Below are positions 1-8,608 of a stretch of DNA of 64,000 nt, in pieces. Source of the DNA: Gemmatimonadota bacterium (lineage in GTDB: Bacteria; Gemmatimonadota; Gemmatimonadetes; Gemmatimonadales; Gemmatimonadaceae); assembly GCA_003171215.1 (NCBI GenBank), contig PMYN01000129.1, forward strand, positions 1-64,000, in the 5' to 3' direction. How positions within the stretch are numbered: the first letter of the stretch is position 1; every line of letters begins with the position of its first letter. The notes under the pieces are model-generated. The model made no database searches and was not told the DNA's origin. It saw only the letters and a program-made list of their open reading frames with translations. Position numbers and translations under genes: made by a program.

Positions 1-2
1 GT

Positions 3-575
3 GGGATGGGCGGCGGGCGGGGCGGTGGGCGAATGGATGACATGGGAGGCCGCGGCGGGCCGCCCAAGGCGCAGAAACTCGCTACTCTCAAGGAGATCGA
101 AGCGCTGAATCCCGCGAAGCTCCTGATCGACAAACGCAAGAAACTGTCGCTGGCCGATTCGCAGGTATCCGCGTTGACGCTCCTTCAGGGCCGCATCTAC
201 GAGCGCAACGCGGACCTTCTTGTCACGTATGACTCGATCAGGAAGGAGATCAAGATTCCCGATGCGCCGGCAGGCGGTGGTGGAATGGGCGGCGGACGGG
301 GTGGTCCTCCATCCGGCGGCGGGGGTGCGTCGATGTCAGATGAAGAGCGGGCGGCATTACAATCCCGTATGCAGGCTCTTATGGCGGTGACCAAGCAGCT
401 TCGGGACCGTCGGCAGGTGGACGTGGCCGAGACGCTCACGCTCGTTGGACACGATCAGCTCAAGAAGGCCAACGAACTTCTCGTCAGCCAGACTGAAGAA
501 TTCGACTCACTCCTTCCTCGCTCCCGTGACGTCGCACCCCGACCACCCGAGTCCTCTGAGCGGGAGAGAAGATGA
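3..575 (+). CDS. Spy/CpxP-like secreted protein, 5' end outside the window
   Basis: The reading frame is open to the left edge, so only the C-terminal 190 residues are visible. The fragment has Gly/Met/Arg-rich low-complexity stretches at its start and around residues 90-110. Between them is a helical region with a Leu-Ser-x-x-D-x-Q type motif, like the LTxxQ motifs of Spy/CpxP periplasmic chaperone/sensor proteins. A second helical stretch follows. The last 50 bases overlap the proposed start of the downstream sigma factor, so the genes are probably translationally coupled. Seen: frame, composition and helical spacing. Inferred: an envelope-located, stress-related role. No catalytic motif is visible, and the missing N-terminus could change the assignment. 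Confidence 0.5.
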   Translation, partial: GMGGGRGGGRMDDMGGRGGPPKAQKLATLKEIEALNPAKLLIDKRKKLSLADSQVSALTLLQGRIYERNADLLVTYDSIRKEIKIPDAPAGGGGMGGGRGGPPSGGGGASMSDEERAALQSRMQALMAVTKQLRDRRQVDVAETLTLVGHDQLKKANELLVSQTEEFDSLLPRSRDVAPRPPESSERERR

Positions 576-1143
576 TGCAGCGCGCGACGAGCTTGAACTC
601 GTCGCACTCGCGCGCGGCGGCGACGCGACGGCGTTCGATCGCCTGTTCGCGCCGCACCTGTCGCGAGCTTTTCTCGTCGCGCGGCGCATCGCGGGATCAC
701 GAGCCGATGCCGAAGATCTGCTGCAGAACGCTTGCCTGCGCGCGATCGAGCAGCTCGACAGGCTCACGCCCGGCCACCCGTTCGGTCCATGGTTCCTCCG
801 GTTGCTCATCAATGTCGGGCTCAATCAGCACAAGGCGGCGCGGGTTCGTGCGACGGAATCGTTCGATGAGGCGCAGCATTCGTCTGCCAATGATCCGCAC
901 CGGGACGCCGAAGCGAGCGAGTTCCGCTCGCGCTTTGCGTTGGCCGTCGAGCGTTTGCCGCCGCGCCAGCGGGTTATTGTGATGATGTTCGATGTGGACG
1001 GGCACTCGGGCGCTGAGATCGCTTCGGCGCTCGGAATTTCCGCCGACACTGTACGGTGGCATCTTCATGCAGCGCGCGCAGCACTGCGTTCCAGCCTTTC
1101 CGAGTTCAATCCCACTGCCAGCATGGAGGGTGACGGCACATGA
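526..1143 (+). CDS. ECF-type RNA polymerase sigma factor
   Basis: The 205-residue protein, read from GTG 526, has the sigma-70 region 2 pattern (DxLFAPHLSRAFLVARRI, then AEDLLQNACLRA) and a region 4 helix-turn-helix (LPPRQRVIVMMFDVDGHSGAE, then ALGISADTVRWHL). This is typical of extracytoplasmic-function sigma factors. An in-frame ATG exists further upstream at 445, but residues before the GTG look like out-of-frame sequence of the preceding gene, so I prefer 526. The stop overlaps the next gene's start (ATGA), which points to co-expression with a membrane-anchored partner that is probably its anti-sigma factor. The family role is to direct transcription of envelope or stress genes; the actual signal is unknown. 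Confidence 0.9.
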   Translation: MTSHPDHPSPLSGREDDAARDELELVALARGGDATAFDRLFAPHLSRAFLVARRIAGSRADAEDLLQNACLRAIEQLDRLTPGHPFGPWFLRLLINVGLNQHKAARVRATESFDEAQHSSANDPHRDAEASEFRSRFALAVERLPPRQRVIVMMFDVDGHSGAEIASALGISADTVRWHLHAARAALRSSLSEFNPTASMEGDGT

Positions 1144-1568
1144 AGCCATTTTGGATGCGTCGTCCGGTCACAGGGGCGGACGGTGCGGCCGGCGATCCTG
1201 CTCGCGATGCCGGGCTTGCACGCCACCTCGAGGAATATGAATCCGCCGCGGAGCGCGAGCCGGGTGCGAAATTTCGCGCGCGACTCTCGCTGGCTATTGC
1301 GCAGGCGGAGCGATTTCAGGGCACTCGTGGATGGATGCTCGCGACGCGTCGCTACGGCCGGGCGGCATTTCGCATCAGTATCGCCGCAGCGGCGGCGGCG
1401 GCGATACTCCTCTCGCGCATGCCGTCACCTGAACAAAATGGCGAGCGGGATGTCGTGCTCGCGGCGGCGGTTGGTGCCGTGTCAACGCGCGACCTGGCAA
1501 GTGCGTGGACCGCTGGTACAGGGGCGGAACGCGACTTTCTAGGGGCGTTCGGAGTGGTGACGCCGTGA
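1140..1568 (+). CDS. putative anti-sigma factor, single membrane segment
   Basis: The 142-residue protein starts at an ATG overlapping the sigma factor's stop. It has a charged N-terminal cytoplasmic part of about 80 residues, an Ala-rich hydrophobic segment at about residues 79-92 (SIAAAAAAAILL) and a short outer part. No zinc-binding HxxxCxxC motif of ZAS anti-sigma factors is visible. The assignment rests on position and topology: a small membrane protein co-translated with an ECF sigma factor. Its 3' end overlaps the next start (GTGA). It could instead be an accessory membrane protein of the operon. Confidence 0.6.
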   Translation: MKPFWMRRPVTGADGAAGDPARDAGLARHLEEYESAAEREPGAKFRARLSLAIAQAERFQGTRGWMLATRRYGRAAFRISIAAAAAAAILLSRMPSPEQNGERDVVLAAAVGAVSTRDLASAWTAGTGAERDFLGAFGVVTP

Positions 1569-2011
1569 ACGAGCAGGCACCTCGTGTTTCCCCGCGTGTG
1601 AGGTGGCTGGCGGTGGCCGCGTTGCTTGGTACCGCGGTCGCCGGAATTCTGGTGGGCGCCGTCATGGATCGCACCCTGCTGATGTGGGGTGTCCCCGGGG
1701 CGCGGGGGATGCCGCTGGCGGCGGGAGGCGAGCCGACGCCCGAAATGCGCAAACGCCTCGCGCGGCGCCTCGCAAGCGACCTCAACCTGTCCGATGCGCA
1801 GCGGGTGAAAGTCGAGGAATTGATGGAACAGCAGATGCCGCGCATGCGCGCAACCGGCGATTCCGTACAGGCGATGGTTGAACGATCGCTTGCGGAATCT
1901 CGCGAACAGATGATGAAGATTCTCACGCCCGAGCAGCAGCGTAAGTTTTCGGCACTCCTGCCGCCCGGACGTCCGCTCGGACGTCCGGGCGGGCGTCCGC
2001 CTGGGCGGTAG
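1565..2011 (+). CDS. Spy/CpxP-like periplasmic protein (LTxxQ family)
   Basis: I start this 148-residue protein at GTG 1565, which overlaps the previous stop. It has an N-terminal membrane segment (WLAVAALLGTAVAGILVGAV) followed by two helical motifs of the LTxxQ type: LNLSDAQRVKVEELM near residue 75 and ILTPEQQRKFSALL near residue 120. This layout matches the periplasmic heavy-metal sensor/CpxP/Spy family, which senses or buffers misfolded envelope proteins. The tail is Pro/Gly/Arg-rich and repetitive (PPGRPLGRPGGRPPGR). As the last gene of a sigma/anti-sigma operon it may provide the signal input. Specific ligand unknown. Confidence 0.7.
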   Translation: MNEQAPRVSPRVRWLAVAALLGTAVAGILVGAVMDRTLLMWGVPGARGMPLAAGGEPTPEMRKRLARRLASDLNLSDAQRVKVEELMEQQMPRMRATGDSVQAMVERSLAESREQMMKILTPEQQRKFSALLPPGRPLGRPGGRPPGR

Positions 2012-2036
2012 CCAAGCTGTACGATTTTCTTCAGGT

Positions 2037-2420
2037 GTGCTGACCGATTCGTGGGGCACGGATCTCAGCCTTTCTCGTGACGCCGAGGCACAGATGGCGC
2101 GTTCGCCCTCTGGACCAGCTCCTCCGGCGTACGGCGATTTCATTGACGCGCTCCAGCGGGCACGCGCCAGGTCGCGTGACACCGCCATGTCGCGCGCCGA
2201 TCTCCCGATGATTCCGGTCGAGCACCTCGATGTCTTCCTCGGAGCCGACATCATTCGGGAAGGAGCTCCGGGCACATATTATCTCACGACTTCCGAGGAG
2301 CGCGCGAGCAAGCTGGCGCGACCGTTGCCACCGTACACACCGCTGCGGGTCACGCTCATGATGGCCGTGTGGTTCGTCATGATTGCGCTGCCGTTCGTCG
2401 TCTGGCTGATCGCACGATGA
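2037..2420 (+). CDS. hypothetical protein with C-terminal membrane anchor
   Basis: I do not recognise this 127-residue protein. Its start is GTG 2037, 25 bases after the preceding gene, on the same strand. The first ~95 residues are soluble and mixed-charge. The C-terminus holds one strong hydrophobic segment (VTLMMAVWFVMIALPFVVWLI, split here by description at about residues 103-123), which predicts a tail-anchored membrane protein. Residues 60-85 read like a compact domain ending in a Glu-Gly-Ala-Pro-Gly-Thr-Tyr-Tyr-Leu turn. It may belong to the upstream sigma operon by proximity only. Confidence 0.55.
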   Translation: MLTDSWGTDLSLSRDAEAQMARSPSGPAPPAYGDFIDALQRARARSRDTAMSRADLPMIPVEHLDVFLGADIIREGAPGTYYLTTSEERASKLARPLPPYTPLRVTLMMAVWFVMIALPFVVWLIAR

Positions 2421-2565
2421 GACTCGACCGCCGATCCAACCAACCGACGCCGCCTCGCTCGTCATCGTCAGCGGATTCCTGCACATCACTGCGGCTGCTG
2501 CCACGCCGATAGCTGCACAATCAACCACGCGCATCAGCCCAACGGAGGCGCTGCGCGCGGAATAA
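2417..2565 (+). pseudogene. possible decayed start of a secreted protein gene
   Basis: An ATG overlaps the stop of the upstream gene (ATGA) and opens a 31-codon frame. A neighbouring frame, entered by a shift near 2447, reads like a signal peptide (AASLVIVSGFLHITAAAA, then TPIAAQ) followed by 14 residues and a stop at 2563-2565. Together they resemble the N-terminus of an exported protein that has suffered a frameshift and lost its body. This is a reading of composition, not homology. Confidence 0.25.
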
Positions 2566-3108
2566 GGCGGTCGGCGTCAGTCCGCCACCGATTCTATTCT
2601 CTGGAATCTTGGGCGGCTCACGGTGGGTCTGCTCGACGAGACGCTCTTTCTGCCACTGACTCTTTCACGTCCAGTTGTAACGCATTGTGCTCAAGAGCTT
2701 TGAGAATGGGGCAAACCACCGATTCTATTCTCGTACGACAAATGTCGCTGGGTCGATGCGGTAAAGGCCTGAAGCCCGCGATGAAACAAGGCAAAGTCTT
2801 GAAAGGACACGGTCGGTCAACGAAAAGCCAATACGGAAAGTCTTGAAATGTTCTCCGAAACTTCGTTGCACGCGCCGTCGGGCGAATCGCCAATCGCGGA
2901 CTTTGGGGGCGCGGTACCTCTTACCCTATCGGCATAGCGCGTCGGCTGAGTTCCCTTTGGGTGAGGCAGGGTTCTCTCTCCGGCGCAGCTATTCGATCAG
3001 CGCAGGAGGAATCGCGATGCCCATCCAAGCCATTGCCGATGATAGTGGGTGCAAAGGTCAAGCAGTCGCTGCCCGAAATGGCGAGCCGCCCCGCCGCGCA
3101 CCGTCGGG
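2566..3108. other. gene-free region with short direct repeats
   Basis: No reading frame here has coding character. A perfect 17-bp direct repeat (ccaccgattctattctc) occurs at 2585-2601 and 2716-2732. A 12-bp repeat (aaagtcttgaaa) occurs at 2793-2804 and 2837-2848. GC content is lower than in the neighbouring genes. It looks like degraded former coding DNA. Confidence 0.5.
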
Positions 3109-3918
3109 TTACCGCTTGCGGGCAGAAATCAGTTCGGGAGCCCAAGTCTGCCAGCTTCCACGTTCTCCTTGCATCGCGATGATTCGCGTGAGCCGTTCGG
3201 CCGCATTGTGCCAGTTTGTCTCAGCCGCGCGTTGCGCAGCATCGGCATCACCCTTGGCGATGCTCCGAGCGATCTTCTCGTGCTCCTTGACGGACGTCGC
3301 GAGCCGATCGAGAAGGACGCTCACGTAGAGGCGCGAGTACCGGTCACTCTGCGGTTTGATAGCCCGGTGGAGTGTGAGTAGCCGAGGTCCGACGACGCCT
3401 TCCACATAGCGGCTGTGAAACTCATGGTCAAGCTCGAAGTAACGATCGCTACTGCCGGGCCGGCGTGATTCGGCTTCGAGTTCCGCATTGGCTTCACGAA
3501 GCTTCTTCACGATTTCGCGTCTGCGCGCCGCGGGGAGCAGCGCAGCGGTGCGCGCGGCGAGCCCCTCAAGATGTCCGACAATGAAGAACACTTCACGCCC
3601 ATCGTCCATCGTGAGTGGGGCGACATAGAGCCGTCGCTCGCGGCCGCGCCCATTCGCGGCAACGAAGCCTTCCTGCTCGAGCCGGTGGAGTGCGCTTCGG
3701 ACGGGCGTTCTACTGAGTCCGAGCCGATCTGCCATGATCCGCTCCGAAATGCGCGATCCGGGAGGCAATTGTCCACTGACGATGACGACGCGCAGCGTTT
3801 GGTAAGCGCGCGTGACGTTGTCCGCCTCGCCATTGACACTCGCCGTTTGATCGAGAGAGGCGCGAGATGCGCGGCGCCTCGCTGGCGCGGCGGCGGAGCG
3901 AGTTGTAGTAGATGCCAT
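3109..3918 (-). CDS. GntR-family transcriptional regulator, FCD (FadR-like) subgroup
   Basis: Read from ATG 3918, this 269-residue protein has an N-terminal winged helix with the GntR hallmark (LPPGSRISERIMADRLGLSR, then TPVRSALHRLEQEGFV). It is followed by an all-helical effector domain with the FCD metal/ligand positions: Asp and His in YFELDHEFHSRYVEG, and a later NWHNAAERL helix. FCD regulators usually repress catabolic genes and release DNA on binding a carboxylate or amino-acid-like effector. The gene is divergent from the CocE-type peptidase, and a GGTATACC palindrome lies in the shared upstream region. The same motif recurs upstream of three other loci in the window, so this protein is the obvious candidate to bind it. 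Confidence 0.9.
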   Translation of the reverse strand: MASTTTRSAAAPARRRASRASLDQTASVNGEADNVTRAYQTLRVVIVSGQLPPGSRISERIMADRLGLSRTPVRSALHRLEQEGFVAANGRGRERRLYVAPLTMDDGREVFFIVGHLEGLAARTAALLPAARRREIVKKLREANAELEAESRRPGSSDRYFELDHEFHSRYVEGVVGPRLLTLHRAIKPQSDRYSRLYVSVLLDRLATSVKEHEKIARSIAKGDADAAQRAAETNWHNAAERLTRIIAMQGERGSWQTWAPELISARKR

Positions 3919-4006
3919 GGCTAAAAAGCTCACTGGTGGCGAACGGCCCCGCAAGCCGTGCGTACTCGTCGTGGTCCATACAAATCAGAATGCCGAGATG
4001 GTTCGC

Positions 4007-4021
4007 AATTGTGGTATACCG
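4007..4021. promoter_or_regulatory. candidate GntR operator, site A
   Basis: AATTGTGGTATACCG, with the perfect palindrome GGTATACC at 4013-4020, lies between the divergent GntR regulator and CocE-type peptidase genes, about 90 bases before the peptidase start. It matches the T-N-G-T...A-C-N-A dyad of FadR/FCD-type GntR proteins and is nearly identical to sites at 18453 and 23833. Confidence 0.55.
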
Positions 4022-4110
4022 ATGCGACCGGTATGTTCGAGCGCAGCGAGCAGGACTTTCAACCGCACAGGCGCGTTCGTGCATTGGCCCTGAGACCCGG
4101 AGGTAGATTC

Positions 4111-5970
4111 GTGCGCCAGTTTCGAGTGACTCTCGGTACCGAATTGTTGCGCGTTCTATTTCTTCTGTTCGCGGCCGTTGAACCGCTCGTGGCGCAAACC
4201 GCGCCAGTCTACGACATTCCAGCCCACTATCAGAAGCGCGACTACACCATCCCGATGCGCGACGGCGTCAAGCTGTTCACGTCAGTCTACTCGCCGCGCG
4301 ACACCTCGGGTCGATACCCGCTGCTCCTCAACCGCACGCCCTATAGCGTTGGCCCCTACGGTACCGATGCGTACCCGCGAAGCCTGGGACCTGCGGTCCG
4401 TTTCGCCGAGTCGGAATACATCTTCGTGTATCAAGATGTGCGTGGTCGGTACCACTCTGAAGGCCACTTCGTTCACATGACGCCGCAGAGAGACGTGAAA
4501 CGTGGAGTCGAGGATGTCGACGAGAGCAGCGACACGTACGACACGATCGACTGGCTCGTAAAGAACATCCCGCACAACAATGAAAGAGTCGGACTTTGGG
4601 GAATCTCTTACGGCGGCTTCTTCGCGGCCGCCGGTCTGATCGATGCACACCCGGCGCTCAAAGCGGTTTCGCCGCAAGCTCCCCAGGTCGACTGGTTCCT
4701 CGGCGACGACACCCATCATAACGGCGCCTTCTTCCTCACGTCGACGTTCAACTTCATGGCCATGTGCGGCCACCTCGGCGCCGGCACCTCGATGCAGTGC
4801 GGGGCACCGTTCGATTTCGGCACCGGGGACGGATACCAGTTCTTTCTCGACATGGGATCCCTGGCGGATGCGGACGCGAAGTACTTCCACGGCCAGGTCC
4901 CCGGGTGGACCGAGATGATGGAGCACGGGACCTACGACCAACTCTGGCGAGACCGGAACATTCTCCCGCACGTCAAACATGTGAAACCCGCGGTGCTGAC
5001 CGTCGGCGGGTGGTACGATGCGAACAACTTCTATGGGGCGCTCCACCTCTTTGAAACGATTGAGCGGCAGAGCCCCGGCACTGACAACGCCATCGTGATC
5101 GGCCCCTGGTCGCACGGCCAATGGGCTCGCGATGCAGGTGCACAGTTAGGCATCCTTCGCTTCGGATCGAACACCGGGATCGAGTATCGCGGTCAGGTGC
5201 TGCTTCCATTCTTCGAGCATCACTTGAAGGGCAAAGAAGGAGGCCCGCCCGCGAAGGCCTTCGTCTATGAAACGGGCGCCAACCGCTGGCGTCGGTTCGC
5301 GTCGTGGCCGCCGAAGGAGACGGTGTCCCAATCCTTCTACCTCGGAGCCCATGGAAGTCTCTCCACGGTTCCCGCCCGCCAGGGTCCCGACACCACAGAC
5401 CAATTCGTGAGCGATCCCAATCACCCGGTTCCGTTTATGGCCGTGCCAAGCACCGGCATGGATCCGGACTACATGGCGCAGGACCAGCGTTTCGGTGCGA
5501 ATCGCCCGGACGTCCTGGTATATCAGGGTGAGCTGCTCACGGAGGACCTGACGATCGCCGGACCGGTATCGCCGACACTCTTCGTGGCAACGACCGGCAC
5601 CGACGGCGATTGGATCGTCAAGGTGATCGATGTGCACCCGGATGGAACCCAGGAACTGGTTCGAGGCGATGTGACTCGCGCGAAGTTCCGGAGCAGCTTC
5701 GAGAAGCCGGAGCCCCTCGTGCCGGGCAAGGTCGCCCAACTCGATTTCGAAATGCCGGATGTGCTCCACACCTTCCGCAAGGGGCATCGAATCATGGTGC
5801 ATGTGCAGAGCAGCTGGTTCCCACTCGTCGACCGGAACCCGCAGGTGTTCGTCGACATCTATCGCGCGTCCGCGGCCGATTTCCGCAAGGCGACCCAGCA
5901 GATCTTTCGGTCTGCCCATCAGAGTTCCCGGGTGACGTTCAACGTCCTGCCGGCACGAATGACGCCCTGA
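4111..5970 (+). CDS. exported CocE/NonD-family hydrolase (X-Pro dipeptidyl-peptidase-like, S15)
   Basis: The protein has 619 residues from GTG 4111, preceded by GGAGGT at 4099-4104; longer upstream starts would run through the operator. A signal peptide (LLRVLFLLFAAVEPLVAQ) predicts export. The alpha/beta-hydrolase core carries the S15 signature: catalytic Ser166 in GISYGG, Asp303 in GGWYDANN and His335 in GPWSHGQW. The C-terminal ~200 residues match the jelly-roll X-Pro DAP C-terminal domain (HIMVHVQSSWFP-like stretch near the end). Family members release Xaa-Pro dipeptides or hydrolyse ester/acyl substrates. A paralogue lies at 29329. The GntR site upstream suggests induction with the peptide-utilisation genes. 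Confidence 0.9.
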   Translation: MRQFRVTLGTELLRVLFLLFAAVEPLVAQTAPVYDIPAHYQKRDYTIPMRDGVKLFTSVYSPRDTSGRYPLLLNRTPYSVGPYGTDAYPRSLGPAVRFAESEYIFVYQDVRGRYHSEGHFVHMTPQRDVKRGVEDVDESSDTYDTIDWLVKNIPHNNERVGLWGISYGGFFAAAGLIDAHPALKAVSPQAPQVDWFLGDDTHHNGAFFLTSTFNFMAMCGHLGAGTSMQCGAPFDFGTGDGYQFFLDMGSLADADAKYFHGQVPGWTEMMEHGTYDQLWRDRNILPHVKHVKPAVLTVGGWYDANNFYGALHLFETIERQSPGTDNAIVIGPWSHGQWARDAGAQLGILRFGSNTGIEYRGQVLLPFFEHHLKGKEGGPPAKAFVYETGANRWRRFASWPPKETVSQSFYLGAHGSLSTVPARQGPDTTDQFVSDPNHPVPFMAVPSTGMDPDYMAQDQRFGANRPDVLVYQGELLTEDLTIAGPVSPTLFVATTGTDGDWIVKVIDVHPDGTQELVRGDVTRAKFRSSFEKPEPLVPGKVAQLDFEMPDVLHTFRKGHRIMVHVQSSWFPLVDRNPQVFVDIYRASAADFRKATQQIFRSAHQSSRVTFNVLPARMTP

Positions 5971-6498
5971 CGACGGTCGGGACCGACGCGTCTGGCCGCA
6001 CCGAATTGGGACTTAAGCTGAGTGAACGTGCCCGCGCCTGGTCCGTTCCACTAATCGACCGCCCGCGCAAAGAACGAGACGCCTCGGATATTCTCATCCC
6101 CACCGCGTACAGCGCCTCCGGCGCGGCGTAGCCGCTCGTGTGCCGCTGCACCGTGCGCGCGACTGCTCGACTGATTCGAGCGGCTCCAATTCGCATCGGG
6201 TCGACGGCGAACGGCGCGTTGGCCAACGATCTTCCGAAGATCGAGACGCTGGTCGTGTAGTCCTTGCGCACCAGATACGACGGTTCTAGCTTCTGGAGGC
6301 CTAAGCGGTATACCAGATTGGTAGTTTGAAAGTGTTGTTCGGCGCCCTGCGGATTGAGCGGCACGTGCCCCGGGAAGAACTTCGCTCGGATGTTGGTGGC
6401 AACCTCGTCCGTACACAAGAACAGCTAGCCATACGTTTCCGGCAGCAGCTACGCTCTCATTTCTTGCGGTTCGTGGGTTGCCGCGGAGGTTCGGTCCC
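5971..6498. other. intergenic region, no convincing gene
   Basis: A minus-strand frame of about 160 codons (6418-5939) is open, but it shows no recognisable domain and overlaps the end of the preceding gene, so I do not call it. The useful content is a GGTATACC palindrome at 6307-6314 and the ribosome-binding site of the next gene. Confidence 0.5.
6305..6316. promoter_or_regulatory. candidate GntR operator, site B
   Basis: GCGGTATACCAG contains the same perfect GGTATACC palindrome (6307-6314) as sites A and C, but lacks their AATTGT extension. It sits about 185 bases upstream of the serine hydrolase start. Confidence 0.4.
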
Positions 6499-8484
6499 AT
6501 GTTGCGAAGTCTGCCCGCGCGCCTTCGAGTGATCAGCATATCGGTACTCTGCGTTGCCGCCGCCCGAGTTGGGTCCGCGCAGGCGCCGAGTTCCGATCGT
6601 CATGCCACGAAGATCGGCACTCCGCCGTCTGTGCAACGTCTTCCGGGAGCAACTCCGGTGCTCACGGCGCAGGACGTGGAGACGTTCTTCGACGGCATGA
6701 TTCCGCTCCAATTGCGGCAGCATGACATTGCCGGCACCGTGATCAGCGTGGTAAAAGACGGCAAGCTCCTTTTCTCCAAGGGGTACGGTTATTCGGATGT
6801 GAAGCGCCGCACTCCGGTGACTAGTGACGCCACGCTCTTTCGGATTGGCTCCACTTCGAAAACGTTCACGTGGACAGCAGTGATGCAGCTGGTCGAGCAG
6901 GGGAAGATCGATCTCGATCGCGACGTTAACGCCTATCTCGACTTTCAGATTCCGGCCCCCTTCGGCAAGCCGGTGACGATGCGTAACCTCCTGACGCATA
7001 CGCCGGGCTTCGAACAGCCAGTTAAAGACATGATGGCGCGCAACTCCGCATCTCTGGTCCCATTGGGGACCTACGTGAAGACGCACCTGCCGTTGGAGAT
7101 ATATGCTCCCGGGACGACGCCATCGTACTCCAACTACGGCGCGACGCTGGCTGGCTATATCGTCGAGCGGGTATCAGGCGTGCCCTTCAATGAGTACATC
7201 CGGAAGAACATCTTGCAGCCGCTTGGCATGACGCGCGCGACGTTCGACCAGCCGCTGCCGAACGACCTGAAGCCGATGATGTCGCAGGGGTACGGCCTGG
7301 CTTCGCAGCCGGCCAAGACTTTTGAGGTGGTACAGGCTTGGCCTGCAGGAAGCATCTCGGCAACCGCAGACGCCATGTCACACTATATGATCGCGCATCT
7401 GCAGGACGGCGAGTACAACGGTGCGCGCATCCTCAAGCCGGAAACGGCACGTCTCATGCACTCGCGCCTGTTCGGCATCAGCCCCTCGCTGAACGCCATG
7501 GCTTATGGCTTCTACGAAGAATCGAGCAACGGGCACCGCATCATCGGACATGGCGGGGATACGCAATGGTTTCATAGCGATATGCATCTCATGCTCGACG
7601 ATCATCTCGGCTTTTTCATTTCGTCGAACAGCGCGGGAAAAGGGGCAGACCTGCGGAGTGTGGTATGGGACGGATTCCTCGACCGGTATTACCCCTATAC
7701 TCCGCCTGCCACGCCCGCATTGCCCACGGCGCTGAGCGATGCCCGGTCCGTGGCGGGCACTTACATCAGCAGCAGGCGCTCGGAGACGGGTATCACAGCG
7801 GTCTTCGGGCTGCTTCAAGAAGACGTGCGCGCGAATGCCGACAGCACGATCAGCAGCGACGAGAGAGATGCTGCCGGCAATCCGAAACGCTTCCGCGAAA
7901 TTGCGCCCCTCGTCTTTCGGGAAGTGAATGGCCAGTCGCACCTCGCCTTTACGGAGGACGAGCACGGTGCTCTCGTCATGAGCGACGACCACCCTTTTAT
8001 CGTCTCCCAGCGTGTGGGGTTGCAAAAAAACGGCCACGTCAACATCGGCATGCTGCTCTTTGCCCTGAGCATTTTCGTGTTGACACTGTTGAGCTGGCCG
8101 GTAGCGGTCCTGCTACGAAAACATTACAACGCAGCTCCCGCGCTCTCGACCGGGTATCGCCGGCTGCAGTGGTTCATACGCGTTGCATCGCTTGCCGGCG
8201 TGCTCTTCGTGGCTCTCTTTGCGATCAAGTTCGTGACGGCGCTGCAATCCGACCTCACGGCCCTCTCGTCGAGCTCAGACCCGTATTTCCATGTGCTGCA
8301 GGCACTCGGGTTTCTCGGTGTGCTGGGGTTGCCGGTCGCGGCCCTCTACAGTGTGGGCTCGTGGCGTACGAGGACGCTCTGGGTTTGGACGAAGGTATGG
8401 AATACGCTCCTGCTGCTGGCCTTCGCTGCCTATGCCGCGTTTCTGTTGAACTGGCACCTGCTGAACGTAAACCTCAGTTACTGA
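6499..8484 (+). CDS. serine hydrolase, beta-lactamase class C fold, with C-terminal membrane domain
   Basis: The protein has 661 residues from ATG 6499, nine bases after GGAGG (6485-6489). A signal peptide ends near GSAQAP. The penicillin-binding/class C fold is complete: Ser118-x-x-Lys121 (STSK), Tyr210-Ser-Asn212, and His351-Gly-Gly353 in place of KTG. After about residue 510 come four hydrophobic helices, so the catalytic domain is probably held on the outer face of the inner membrane. Family members include D-aminopeptidases, DD-peptidases and esterases; the substrate cannot be read from sequence. Together with the preceding CocE peptidase it mirrors the CocE/serine hydrolase pair at 29329-32735. 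Confidence 0.88.
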   Translation: MLRSLPARLRVISISVLCVAAARVGSAQAPSSDRHATKIGTPPSVQRLPGATPVLTAQDVETFFDGMIPLQLRQHDIAGTVISVVKDGKLLFSKGYGYSDVKRRTPVTSDATLFRIGSTSKTFTWTAVMQLVEQGKIDLDRDVNAYLDFQIPAPFGKPVTMRNLLTHTPGFEQPVKDMMARNSASLVPLGTYVKTHLPLEIYAPGTTPSYSNYGATLAGYIVERVSGVPFNEYIRKNILQPLGMTRATFDQPLPNDLKPMMSQGYGLASQPAKTFEVVQAWPAGSISATADAMSHYMIAHLQDGEYNGARILKPETARLMHSRLFGISPSLNAMAYGFYEESSNGHRIIGHGGDTQWFHSDMHLMLDDHLGFFISSNSAGKGADLRSVVWDGFLDRYYPYTPPATPALPTALSDARSVAGTYISSRRSETGITAVFGLLQEDVRANADSTISSDERDAAGNPKRFREIAPLVFREVNGQSHLAFTEDEHGALVMSDDHPFIVSQRVGLQKNGHVNIGMLLFALSIFVLTLLSWPVAVLLRKHYNAAPALSTGYRRLQWFIRVASLAGVLFVALFAIKFVTALQSDLTALSSSSDPYFHVLQALGFLGVLGLPVAALYSVGSWRTRTLWVWTKVWNTLLLLAFAAYAAFLLNWHLLNVNLSY

Positions 8485-8608
8485 GCACGACCATTTCTCC
8501 GGAAGAGAAGCGTGGTGTCATCGCCTTATCATTGCGCGCGGCACTATCAAGTCCCGGCCCGCATCCCGGGCCCTTCGTCCTTCCCGCATACGCTGACTGA
8601 GAGCAACC

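Noticed and set aside
3958-4110. Upstream extension of the CocE-type peptidase to ATG 3958
   Set aside because: The extension contains the operator and places 51 polar residues before the signal peptide; GTG 4111 has a good ribosome-binding site.
5939-6418. A 159-codon minus-strand frame in the gap before the serine hydrolase
   Set aside because: It overlaps the end of the CocE gene, has no recognised domain and would contain operator site B.
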